From Kineobactrum sediminis (lineage in GTDB: Bacteria; Pseudomonadota; Gammaproteobacteria; Pseudomonadales; Halieaceae), in contig NZ_PKLZ01000009.1 in assembly GCF_002868715.1 (NCBI RefSeq), positions 124,001 through 188,000 on the forward strand: a DNA stretch of 64,000 nt, written 5' to 3'. A model generated the notes under the pieces. It saw nothing but the letters and a program-made list of their open reading frames with translations, ran no database searches and was not told the origin of the DNA. Of the stretch, positions 8,847 through 17,154 are shown in pieces. Made by a program: the position numbers and the translations under genes. The stretch's first letter is position 1; the number at the start of each line of letters is the position of its first letter.

Positions 8847-8871
8847 GCACCGTGGTCCGGATCATCCATTC
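8814..8871. repeat. 25-bp perfect inverted repeat spanning a stop codon
   Basis: Arms 8814-8838 and 8847-8871 are exact reverse complements, separated by only eight bases (8839-8846) that contain the TAG stop of the preceding gene. The left arm encodes the last residues of that protein. The hairpin would be extremely stable. The bases after it (CTTTGAAACG) are not a proper U tract, so it is only a possible terminator or an mRNA 3'-end protector. Confidence 0.9.
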
Positions 8872-8900
8872 TTTGAAACGGCGTGTTTACCTAGTACTGT

Positions 8901-10763
8901 ATGGGGGCTAAACCCGACGGCTTTGTACTACGACACGAGTGGACCCTGGTGGGTCTGCTCGCCGTTCTGGCCTATGTACTTGGTTTTACAGGCTTTGCCG
9001 AAGTAATGATGTTTGGCCCCGACGCCGACCAACACAGTTGGTGGGACGTCGGCTCCGCCACGCTGCAACTCTTTATTTTTGAAACCCCGGATGCTACGGC
9101 GCACTGGCCCCTGTACTTGCAGATTGCCCGTGCCCTGGCACCCATGGTGGTGTTGTATACCGCGGCGAGCGCTGTGTGGAAAGTCGTGAACCAGCAGGTG
9201 GCCCTGTATGGCCTGCTGTTTCGCAAGCGTCGTTTCGTTGTGGTTTGTGGTATAGGAGAGACCGGTTACCGGATTGCCAGGGATTACTGCCTGAACAGTG
9301 ACAAGCGAGTGGTGGCTATTGATCTGGACCCACTGAATGCCCTGGCGGCCGAACTGGAAAGCTACGGTGCCATTGTCGTTCATGGTAATGCCATGGATCC
9401 GCTGGTGTTGATGAAGGCGGGCGTGATCTATGCCAAGGAACTGTTCCTGTGTACCAGCGATGACAAGGCCAATATTGCCATTGCCAAGAATGCCGAGCGA
9501 TTGACCCGGCGTTTGGATACGCGGGATATAGAGCGGCTGGAGCAGGTTGCCAAACGCCACGAGCAGCCTGTCGCGGGCGAGCCCCCTCACCTCGGGCTGC
9601 GCTGTTTTCTCTGTGTGGATGCGCCCGATATCTATGAGGTCTTTGCCGCCCACAGCTTCTTTGAAACCAATACCGCCCGCTTTGCGATTCGTCTTTTCAA
9701 TCGCCGCGAGACCATCGCCCGAAATATTTTCAATACCTGCGCACCAGACCTGTATTACCGCCCAAAATCGGTTAGTGATGAGCCGATGCATATATTGTTC
9801 ATTGGTTTTGAGGCGCTGGTCCGGGAGATGATATTGCAAACGGCACTCACCGCCCACTACACGGATTTCAGGCTACCGCGTATTACGGTTCTGTGCCCGG
9901 CAGATCAGCAAACCCGGATCAACCGCTTTTTGCACCGCTATCCCCACCTCGATAAAACGGTCGAGATCAGCTTTGTCCACGATGACCCGATGACCATCAC
10001 CGAGTCCACCTGGCGCAGGATACAGGAGGTGTCTCACTTCAGTGTCTGTTACGTCGGTCTCGAGAGTGATGTCGAAGGTATTTTATCGGCCCGCCGGCTT
10101 AATCGGCTGCGTCGCCTGAGTGCGATGCCGGCGTTGAATTTTGTGGTTTGCCTGAACCAGCAGAACTTTCTTGCGGAGATTATTGACGACGATTTCCTGC
10201 CCATCGGACTGGACAAGAGTCATCTTCCCGAGCACGAACCCATTGAGTATTTCGAAACTCTCGATCAGACGATTTCAATCGATATAGTGGTTAATGAGGC
10301 CCTGGATGTGTTGGCGAGAACCCTGCATAACGCCTATCTTCGCACCCAGACTTACCTGGGCACGAGCGCCGAGCAGAACGCCTCGGTTATAGTCTGGTCA
10401 GAATTGCCCGCTCACAAAAAAAAGGCCAACCAGCACGCGGCCGCACATATCGATATCAAACTGCGGCTTTGTAATTGTGTAGCGTATGGTGCCGACGCGG
10501 CTGCCCCCGAAGTCCCTTTTCCTCCGAGTGATGAGGCACTCGAACAACTGGCACAGCTGGAGCACCGCCGCTGGATGGCTGATAAATACCTGGCGGGTTA
10601 CAGCTATGGTGAGCGACGCGACGAAGACCGTATGCTGCATCCGGACCTGATTCCCTGGGAGCAGCTTACAGAAGCAGACAAGGAGAAAGATCGCGACAAT
10701 ATCCGCCAGATCCCCAAGCTGTTAAAGCTGCAAAACCAGAAAGTCTGCCAGCTGGACCTGTAG
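8901..10763 (+). CDS. Membrane TrkA-N / RyR-domain protein
   Basis: A 620-residue multidomain protein. Two membrane helices (about residues 15-37 and 73-97) precede a TrkA-N/RCK-type Rossmann domain (about 111-200) with the nucleotide-binding motif VVCGIGETGYRIA and the acidic strand end VVAIDLDP. A second Rossmann-like segment starts near MHILFIGFEALVREM. The C-terminal 75 residues are a bacterial RyR (ryanodine receptor repeat) domain: LEHRRWMADKYLAGYSYG, then RMLHPDLIPWEQL and EKDRDNIRQIP. No potassium selectivity filter (TxGYG) is visible between the helices. An in-frame TAG just upstream fixes the start at or after 8901, which has no obvious Shine-Dalgarno. It is likely a membrane-anchored nucleotide sensor, four bases ahead of the TIR gene. 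Confidence 0.88.
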   Translation: MGAKPDGFVLRHEWTLVGLLAVLAYVLGFTGFAEVMMFGPDADQHSWWDVGSATLQLFIFETPDATAHWPLYLQIARALAPMVVLYTAASAVWKVVNQQVALYGLLFRKRRFVVVCGIGETGYRIARDYCLNSDKRVVAIDLDPLNALAAELESYGAIVVHGNAMDPLVLMKAGVIYAKELFLCTSDDKANIAIAKNAERLTRRLDTRDIERLEQVAKRHEQPVAGEPPHLGLRCFLCVDAPDIYEVFAAHSFFETNTARFAIRLFNRRETIARNIFNTCAPDLYYRPKSVSDEPMHILFIGFEALVREMILQTALTAHYTDFRLPRITVLCPADQQTRINRFLHRYPHLDKTVEISFVHDDPMTITESTWRRIQEVSHFSVCYVGLESDVEGILSARRLNRLRRLSAMPALNFVVCLNQQNFLAEIIDDDFLPIGLDKSHLPEHEPIEYFETLDQTISIDIVVNEALDVLARTLHNAYLRTQTYLGTSAEQNASVIVWSELPAHKKKANQHAAAHIDIKLRLCNCVAYGADAAAPEVPFPPSDEALEQLAQLEHRRWMADKYLAGYSYGERRDEDRMLHPDLIPWEQLTEADKEKDRDNIRQIPKLLKLQNQKVCQLDL

Positions 10764-10767
10764 GGAT

Positions 10768-12990
10768 ATGAGTACTCGTCAATTCAAGTATCGTGCCTTC
10801 ATCAGCTACAGCCACGCTGACGAAAAATGGGCGCGATGGCTGCACCGATCCCTGGAAACCTATCGTATTCCCGCTCGCCTGGTTGGCCAGAGCACAGAGT
10901 TTGGCGCCGTACCTGCGAAGCTCGCACCTGTATTTCGTGATCGTGACGAACTTGCCAGTGCTACCGACCTCGGTGCGAAACTGACCGCGGCACTAGAAGG
11001 GGCGGCTACCCTTATCGTGATCTGTTCGCGCTCGTCGGCAAAATCCCACTGGGTTAATGAAGAGATCCTTGCTTACAAGCGTCTGGGCAGATCGAATCGG
11101 GTCTTCTCTTTAATAGTGGATGGAGAGCCCTATAGTTCCGGTATTCCCGGCCAGGAAGACGAGGAATGTTTTCCCCGGGCCTTGCGCTTTCAGCTTGGTA
11201 GTGACAACGAACTCACCAACATCCAGGCCGAACCCATCGCCGCGGATGCGCGGCCAGGCAAGGATGGTAAAGCCAGCGCCAGGGTCAAGCTTATAGCGGG
11301 TATTCTGGGGGTTGGCTTTGATGACCTGCGCCAGCGAGAACTGCAACGTCGCAACCGACGTCTTGCTGTCCTCACCTCATCCGCGGTCGCCGGCATGGTG
11401 TTTGCCATTGGTTTGGCAACCACCGCGATTATTGCCCGTAACGAGGCCGACGCACAACGTCTGCGCGCAGAAACCGAGGCTGAAACCGCTCGCCAGACTG
11501 CCTCTTTCATGATTGACCTGTTCTCGGTGACTGACCCGGGCGAAGCTCGCGGCAGGTCAATTACCGCCCGCGAGATCCTGGTCAAGGGTGCCGAGCGGAT
11601 CTCCACTGAGCTCGATAATCAACCACATATCCAGACCTCACTGATGGATACAATTGGTAAAGTGTATACGGGTCTGGGGCTCTACGCCGATGCTAGCGAG
11701 ATGCTTGAGGAAGCGGTGGTATTGCGCCGCGAATTATCCTCGATCTCGGGAGTTGAGCTGGGACGAAGCCTTTATAACCTCGCTAATGTCGTGTTGCTAC
11801 TCGCTGACTATGACCGGGCTGCCATGCTGTATGCGGAGGCGCTGAGTGCTATTGGTAGTGATGGTGGTGAATTGCGGATCGATATCAATGCTGCGCTTGC
11901 CGAACTGTACTTCAGGACCGGGGATTATGTGCGTGCCGAGCCCGTATTGCAGCAGGTGTTGGCTGAGCGCCGCCAGTTGTTGGGCCGGGAAGATCCATCC
12001 GTAGCCAAGGCCATAGAGGAAATAGGCCTTAACCAGTTCGACCAGGGCAATCTGGCCAAGGCCGAAGCCCGCCTGCGAGAAGCACTGGAATTGCGCTGGC
12101 AAACACTGGGTCGGGAGCCGCACCCGCATATCGCAGAGAATCTCAATAATCTGGCCCTGGTGCTTATGACTGCCGGCAATTATGAACAGGCGGAAATCCT
12201 TTATCGGGAGGCGCTTGCCATGAACCGGCAGCTTTATGGTGATTCCCATCCTTCCGTCGCATTATCGCTCAGTACTTTGGGCAGCATGTACCGCAACCAG
12301 GGCAATCTCGAACTTGCGCGGTCAAATTATCTTGATGCACTTGATATGCAACGACAATTGCTCGGCACCGAACATCCTGAAGTTGCCAGGGTGATGAATA
12401 ACCTGGCTTTTGTGTACCATGATGAAGGCAACCTCGATGATGCCATGGCGATGTCCTCTGCGGCCCTGGAAATTCAGCGTAAGGTACTGGGTGACGTCCA
12501 TCCCAATGTGGGCAGCAGCCTTGCGGTACAGGGTCGCTGGCAGATGGAAGCGGGTGATGTTCCCGCAGCCAATGATTTGCTGCAAAAGGCCCTGGATATA
12601 CAGTTGTCGTCATTAAAAAAGGATCACCCGGATCTCGCTATTACCCGGGTTGATCTTGCTGAGGCCTTACTGCTTTCGGGCCGCAATGAGGAGGCTCTGG
12701 AACAGGCCCGCCTGGGTGAAGCCTCGCTGATAAGAGCGTTATCACCTGACCACTGGATTACTGCGGTTGCGCGACATATTCATGGCGCCGCATTGCATGC
12801 ACTCGGCGACACATCTGCGGCCGAACCGCTGGTCCGCAGCAGCTACGAACAACTGGCGCTGGACTCTGCAGCGCGTTGGGCGTATACAGATAAGTCTTTG
12901 CAGACGCTTATTATGATTTATACTGATCAGGAAAGAGTAGCGGACGTAAAAAAATATACCTCTCTACGAGCTGATACTGTAACGCAATAA
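10768..12990 (+). CDS. TIR domain - TM - TPR protein
   Basis: A 740-residue protein. Residues 7-120 form a TIR_2-type domain: YRAFISYSHADEKWARWL, VFRDRDELASATDLG, LIVICSRSSAKSHWVNEE. Glu98/Glu99 in WVNEE sits where TIR NADases carry their catalytic glutamate. A transmembrane helix spans about residues 198-223. It is followed by a short coiled linker and then about ten kinesin-light-chain-like tetratricopeptide repeats (for example YEQAEILYREALAMNRQLYG) to the C terminus. The TIR domain should face the cytoplasm, with the repeats on the other side of the membrane if the helix is a true span. TIR domains can cleave NAD+ or act as scaffolds; which applies here is not shown by sequence. Confidence 0.92.
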   Translation: MSTRQFKYRAFISYSHADEKWARWLHRSLETYRIPARLVGQSTEFGAVPAKLAPVFRDRDELASATDLGAKLTAALEGAATLIVICSRSSAKSHWVNEEILAYKRLGRSNRVFSLIVDGEPYSSGIPGQEDEECFPRALRFQLGSDNELTNIQAEPIAADARPGKDGKASARVKLIAGILGVGFDDLRQRELQRRNRRLAVLTSSAVAGMVFAIGLATTAIIARNEADAQRLRAETEAETARQTASFMIDLFSVTDPGEARGRSITAREILVKGAERISTELDNQPHIQTSLMDTIGKVYTGLGLYADASEMLEEAVVLRRELSSISGVELGRSLYNLANVVLLLADYDRAAMLYAEALSAIGSDGGELRIDINAALAELYFRTGDYVRAEPVLQQVLAERRQLLGREDPSVAKAIEEIGLNQFDQGNLAKAEARLREALELRWQTLGREPHPHIAENLNNLALVLMTAGNYEQAEILYREALAMNRQLYGDSHPSVALSLSTLGSMYRNQGNLELARSNYLDALDMQRQLLGTEHPEVARVMNNLAFVYHDEGNLDDAMAMSSAALEIQRKVLGDVHPNVGSSLAVQGRWQMEAGDVPAANDLLQKALDIQLSSLKKDHPDLAITRVDLAEALLLSGRNEEALEQARLGEASLIRALSPDHWITAVARHIHGAALHALGDTSAAEPLVRSSYEQLALDSAARWAYTDKSLQTLIMIYTDQERVADVKKYTSLRADTVTQ

Positions 12991-13032
12991 TAATAAACAG
13001 TGGTTTGCTATGAAAATACACGTGTACAACCA

Positions 13033-14034
13033 ATGAGTACAAAAGGCCCCATCTTTATCCTGTCCATAGATGGTGGCGGTGTTCGCGGCACAATTCCCGT
13101 GAACATACTGTTCGCGATGGAGCAGGAGGCGGGAATCAATATTCGCGAGACTTTTGATTTTTTCGCGGGTGTCAGCACCGGCGCCCTGATCGCCGCCTAC
13201 TGCGCGAGAGGCTTCGGTTCGATGGAGGTGCTGGCGAGAAACAGCTATTCCTCCGACAATATGGCGCGGATTTTCAACAAATCGATATGGGATCGATTAC
13301 TGGGGCGGCTACAAAACCAGCCGAAGTACGATGGCATTAACAAGCGCGCGTATTTCGAGGAAATCATGTCCGATGCGCGTATCAATGACATCGTGGATAA
13401 GCACCTTCTCATCCTGGCATACGATTTTATCAACCGCGAACTGGTCACCTTCAAGAACCGGAGAGGTCACGACGCCAGTTATAACCCGACCCTGGTAGAG
13501 ATTTGTGACGCCGCATCAGCAGCGCCGACAATGTATCCCCCTGTTCCGACCACCGATACTTACAGTCGTTGGCTGGTCGACGGTGCGCTGGCAATTAATG
13601 ACCCCAGCTTGTGCGCTATCTCCGAATCCCTGGCGATGGGCTATGCTATTGAAGATGTCTGGGTGTTATCCATGGGTACGGGCCGGCCAGTGGATGATAT
13701 GTCACAGAAGCAACAGGACCGCATTGGCAAGTCATCGCGCGACTGGGGAATTCTTGGCTGGGTAACGCACGGGCTGCTTGATCATATGTTAAGCGCCAGT
13801 TCCGCAGTCAGCGCCCACCAGTGTAAGCAGCTTCTCGGTGATCGTTACCTCCGTGTGGACGGTACGCTTCCACGCGCCCTGATGAAGCTCGATGAGACCA
13901 ATCACGGTAATGTGAGGAATCTCAGGGCTCATGCCGAACAGTGGTATGCGAGGGAAATTTCAGAGATAAAGGCCCTGCTGGATAATTTTGAGAACCATAA
14001 AGCAACAGTAGATTATAGTCTCAGCAATATATGA
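13033..14034 (+). CDS. Patatin-like phospholipase
   Basis: A 333-residue protein from ATG 13033; GTG 13000 in the same frame would add 11 residues, and neither start has a strong Shine-Dalgarno. It has the full patatin catalytic set: the oxyanion-hole motif DGGGVRG (residues 13-19), the nucleophile elbow GVSTG with Ser48, and the dyad aspartate in VDGA (Asp183). Patatins hydrolyse membrane phospholipid acyl chains. Close relatives include CapV-type effectors of CBASS defence, which are switched on by cyclic nucleotides, but no CD-NTase gene is present here. It sits between the TIR-TPR gene (43-base gap) and the exporter genes (54-base gap), all on one strand. Confidence 0.92.
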   Translation: MSTKGPIFILSIDGGGVRGTIPVNILFAMEQEAGINIRETFDFFAGVSTGALIAAYCARGFGSMEVLARNSYSSDNMARIFNKSIWDRLLGRLQNQPKYDGINKRAYFEEIMSDARINDIVDKHLLILAYDFINRELVTFKNRRGHDASYNPTLVEICDAASAAPTMYPPVPTTDTYSRWLVDGALAINDPSLCAISESLAMGYAIEDVWVLSMGTGRPVDDMSQKQQDRIGKSSRDWGILGWVTHGLLDHMLSASSAVSAHQCKQLLGDRYLRVDGTLPRALMKLDETNHGNVRNLRAHAEQWYAREISEIKALLDNFENHKATVDYSLSNI

Positions 14035-14088
14035 CGGCTTATTAAACGGGCACAAAAATTACGCTTTTGGACAAGGAAGGATTGACCC

Positions 14089-14874
14089 ATGTTGCGATAT
14101 TTCCTCACAGCAATTCTTACAACACTGCTATTCTCGTCGTCTGTCCCCGCAGCAGAGCGTGCAATTTCCAGTCTGGGAAGGCTTGAGCCGCTCAATGGTG
14201 TTATTCGTCTTTCCGGCCCTTCGGGCGTGGGCGGTTCCGGATCAGTAATCGAAAAACTGGTGGTGAACGAGGGCGATTGGGTCGAGCAGGACCAGATTGT
14301 CGCCTATCTCGATAGCTATAGCCTTAGAGGTGCCGAAGTCACTCGACTGGAGGCAATTCTCGATAACGCCCGGCGCGAAATGGCCCGCCAGCAGAATCTG
14401 GCCAAGACCTCCTCTACCAGCGCCATGAAGCTTGATGCAACCACCATGGAGCTGAATATAGCGAAGGCGGACCTCGCGGCGTCAAAGGCGCGGCTGGAGC
14501 TGTCCCTCGTACGTGCCCCCCTGCGCGCCCAGGTGCTGGAAGTTCACACCCGTCCCGGGGAAAGTGTGGGACTGGACGGTATCATGGAACTTGCGCAGAC
14601 AGACCGGATGTATGCAGTGGCAGAAGTGTATGAAACCGATATTGCAGATATTGAAGTAGGTCAGAAGGCCATGGTGACAGGCCCTGCTTTGCAGTCCGGC
14701 ACCTCTGGCACGGTGGAGCGTATCGCACTCAAGGTGGGACGGATGGACGTATTGGGAACCGATCCTATCGCCAAGACGGATGCCAGGGTGGTAGAGGTGT
14801 TCATACTGTTGGATAGCGGTGAAGCGGTTGCCGGTTATACGAATATGCAGGTTGAGGTGGAGATAGAAATCTGA
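14089..14874 (+). CDS. HlyD/DevB-type membrane fusion protein
   Basis: A 261-residue periplasmic adaptor subunit. A signal peptide (residues 1-23, ending VPAA) precedes a lipoyl-like half (VIEKLVVNEGDWVEQDQIVA), a short helical hairpin (about residues 82-142), the second lipoyl half (VRAPLRAQVLEVHTRPGES) and a beta-barrel domain. This is the layout of DevB-type adaptors, which join a DevC permease and DevA ATPase to an outer-membrane tunnel such as TolC. AAGGA lies about ten bases before the ATG. The stop overlaps the permease start (TGATG). In cyanobacteria DevBCA exports glycolipids; the cargo here is unknown. Confidence 0.88.
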   Translation: MLRYFLTAILTTLLFSSSVPAAERAISSLGRLEPLNGVIRLSGPSGVGGSGSVIEKLVVNEGDWVEQDQIVAYLDSYSLRGAEVTRLEAILDNARREMARQQNLAKTSSTSAMKLDATTMELNIAKADLAASKARLELSLVRAPLRAQVLEVHTRPGESVGLDGIMELAQTDRMYAVAEVYETDIADIEVGQKAMVTGPALQSGTSGTVERIALKVGRMDVLGTDPIAKTDARVVEVFILLDSGEAVAGYTNMQVEVEIEI

Positions 14875-16031
14875 TGGCCGGTTTTCTCCCGCTCGGCTGG
14901 TTGCAACTCAAGCACCAGAAACTGCGCCTGTTTGCGGCGACTCTCGGTATTGCATTTGCAGTGATCCTGATGACAGTGCAGCTGGAGTTTCGCGAAGCGC
15001 TTTTTAAAAGTGCGGTTCGATACCATACGGCCATGGATTACGGCCTGGTCATGCTGAGTCCTAAAAGTACCTACCTGGTATCCACCAAACAGTTCCCTCG
15101 CACTCGTCTCTATCAGGTCAGGGGATTCGAAGGGGTGGAAGCGGTCACACCCGTTTATGCGCAGCAGGGTAGTTTGCGCAACCCGGTGAACCGTTCAAAT
15201 GCACGAAATATATTTGTAGTAGGCTTTAATCCATCGGAGCGGGGCTTCGATAATCTGTTGACCCCTGAACAGCACGAGCAGATAAAGCTGACCGATCGGA
15301 TTATTTTTGATCGCCGCGGCCGGCCTGAATATGGTCCCATTGCGGAACTCTTTGCTGCCAACGGGTCGTTTGAACTTGATCTTAATGATCGGGTTCCGAC
15401 AGTGGCTTCACTATATGCTCTTGGTACGTCATTTGGCCTCGATGGCGGTGTTATCACCTCTGACCTGAATTTCAGGCGTGCATTTCCAAAGCGCGACAAG
15501 TCAGCGATCGATATCGGCTTAATACACCTGGAGCCCGGCGCCGACCCGGTGGAGGTGCAGCGGCATATCCTTGCTGCCATACCCGGTGATGTGCTGGTAC
15601 TGACCCGAGGCGAGTTCCAGGCTATTGAAGTCAATCACTGGAACAAGACCACGCCTATCGGCTACATCTTCGCCTTTGGTGCAATTATGGGCCTGGTGGT
15701 AGGTTTTATTATTGTTTACCAGATTTTGTTTGCTGACGTTCAGGACCACCTGAAGGAGTACGCCACGCTAAAGGCAATGGGCTATACCCATGGCTACTTG
15801 CGCGGGGTGGTGCTACAGCAATCATTGGTACTTGCCATCCTGGGATTCCTTCCGGGTATCGGGATTTCGATATTTGTATTTTCCAAGGCAGCTGGCGTTA
15901 CCGGTTTGCCATTGGCGATGGATCCGGAAGCGGCCCTGTTCCTGTTCGGGCTCACGGTTTTCATGTGTGCGGGCTCGGGAATGCTGGCGTTGCGCAAACT
16001 GCGCTCGGTTGATCCCGCAGAGGTATTCTGA
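14874..16031 (+). CDS. DevC-type ABC transporter permease
   Basis: A 385-residue inner-membrane protein of the DevC/MacB-like FtsX permease class. One N-terminal helix (LFAATLGIAFAVILMTVQ, about residues 22-39) is followed by a large periplasmic domain of about 220 residues and three C-terminal helices (about 264-288, 313-335 and 348-370). The cytoplasmic coupling segment LKEYATLKAMGYTHGYL is diagnostic. It is coupled on both sides by TGATG overlaps with the adaptor and the ATPase, so the three subunits are almost certainly made together as one exporter. Confidence 0.9.
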   Translation: MAGFLPLGWLQLKHQKLRLFAATLGIAFAVILMTVQLEFREALFKSAVRYHTAMDYGLVMLSPKSTYLVSTKQFPRTRLYQVRGFEGVEAVTPVYAQQGSLRNPVNRSNARNIFVVGFNPSERGFDNLLTPEQHEQIKLTDRIIFDRRGRPEYGPIAELFAANGSFELDLNDRVPTVASLYALGTSFGLDGGVITSDLNFRRAFPKRDKSAIDIGLIHLEPGADPVEVQRHILAAIPGDVLVLTRGEFQAIEVNHWNKTTPIGYIFAFGAIMGLVVGFIIVYQILFADVQDHLKEYATLKAMGYTHGYLRGVVLQQSLVLAILGFLPGIGISIFVFSKAAGVTGLPLAMDPEAALFLFGLTVFMCAGSGMLALRKLRSVDPAEVF

Positions 16032-17128
16032 TGACGGATGAAATCCCCATTGTTCTGGACAATGTTTCCTATCTTTATGGTAAAGGTAACCTGAAGAAAC
16101 AGATTCTTTTCGATATCAGTAATAACATTAAGGCGGGCGAGGTAGTGATCCTGACCGGGCCGTCCGGGTCCGGCAAGACGACACTGCTGACGCTGATCGG
16201 GGCACTCCGTTCGGCCCAGCAGGGGAGCGTCAAGGTACTTGGCCATGAATTGAACAATGCCAAAGAGCGTACACTGATTAAGGTGCGGCGCCAGATTGGC
16301 TATGTTTTCCAGTCGCATAATTTGATGGATAGCCTGACCATCAGCCAGAACGTGCAAATGGGACTGAAGCTCGGAAGCGCCGGGAAACGGGAGAGCCGTG
16401 AACGTATAGCATCCGTCCTCAAGCGTGTGGGGCTTGAGGATCACCTGAACAAATATCCCAGCGCCCTGTCCGGCGGACAAAAGCAGCGCGCCGGCATTGC
16501 CCGGGCACTGGTTAACAGGCCACGGGTAATACTGGCGGACGAGCCCACCGCCTCCCTGGACAAGCAATCCGGACGAGACGTTGTTGAACTCATCCAGGAG
16601 CTGGCCAGGGAAGACGGTGCAGCGGTGGTACTGGTTACGCACGACAATCGGATACTGGATATTGCAGACCGGATACTACATCTCGAAGACGGTCACATGA
16701 AGTCGATGACCGAAGCGGTATCGGAAGGCGCGAGCCGCATGCTGAACTTGCTGGGCAAACATGAGCCGGCCAACGCAAGTTATCTGGCGGCATTTTCATT
16801 CGCCCTGGCGCGGGTTGCCTATGCGGACAATGTGGTCACAGATGATGAGCGCACGGAAATGCGCCGTATTCTGCATGACGTGGCTCAGCTGCAACCCGCC
16901 GAAGTCGAGTTCATCATGGAGCTTTCAATGATGCAGAATCGCGCGCTGAGTACCACCGATACCCGTGCCGAACACGGCGCACTGATTGCCGATCGCACTG
17001 CTCATTTTATCGACTCGCTCTACGCGATTGCCCAGGCCGATGGCATTGTTGGAAGTGATGAAGTCAGTGAAATCAAGGCGATTGCAGCGGAATTCGGTAT
17101 AGATTACGCGCCACCACCTGGCGCGTGA
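16031..17128 (+). CDS. DevA-type ABC ATPase fused to a TerB-like domain
   Basis: A 365-residue protein. Residues 1-225 are a complete ABC ATPase: Walker A GPSGSGKT (43-50), Q-loop YVFQSHNL, signature LSGGQKQR (147-154), Walker B VILADEPTASLD and the H-loop VTHD. DevA proteins normally end there. This one carries about 120 more residues (about 245-358) that read as a TerB-like helical domain with two acidic repeats, ARVAYADNVVTDDE and AIAQADGIVGSDE, resembling the metal-binding motifs of TerB. TerB domains occur in tellurite resistance and in phage/stress response islands. The fusion would place a putative sensor domain directly on the exporter motor. Confidence 0.9.
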   Translation: MTDEIPIVLDNVSYLYGKGNLKKQILFDISNNIKAGEVVILTGPSGSGKTTLLTLIGALRSAQQGSVKVLGHELNNAKERTLIKVRRQIGYVFQSHNLMDSLTISQNVQMGLKLGSAGKRESRERIASVLKRVGLEDHLNKYPSALSGGQKQRAGIARALVNRPRVILADEPTASLDKQSGRDVVELIQELAREDGAAVVLVTHDNRILDIADRILHLEDGHMKSMTEAVSEGASRMLNLLGKHEPANASYLAAFSFALARVAYADNVVTDDERTEMRRILHDVAQLQPAEVEFIMELSMMQNRALSTTDTRAEHGALIADRTAHFIDSLYAIAQADGIVGSDEVSEIKAIAAEFGIDYAPPPGA

Positions 17129-17154
17129 TCAGGGTTACCTGTGCATTGGCGCTA

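Noticed and set aside
8901-10763. A true potassium channel
   Set aside because: It has TrkA-N and two helices, but no TxGYG-type filter or pore helix between them, so a sensor call is safer.
13033-14034. A CBASS operon
   Set aside because: The patatin fits, but no CD-NTase, E1/E2, JAB or HORMA/TRIP13 gene lies in or around the block.
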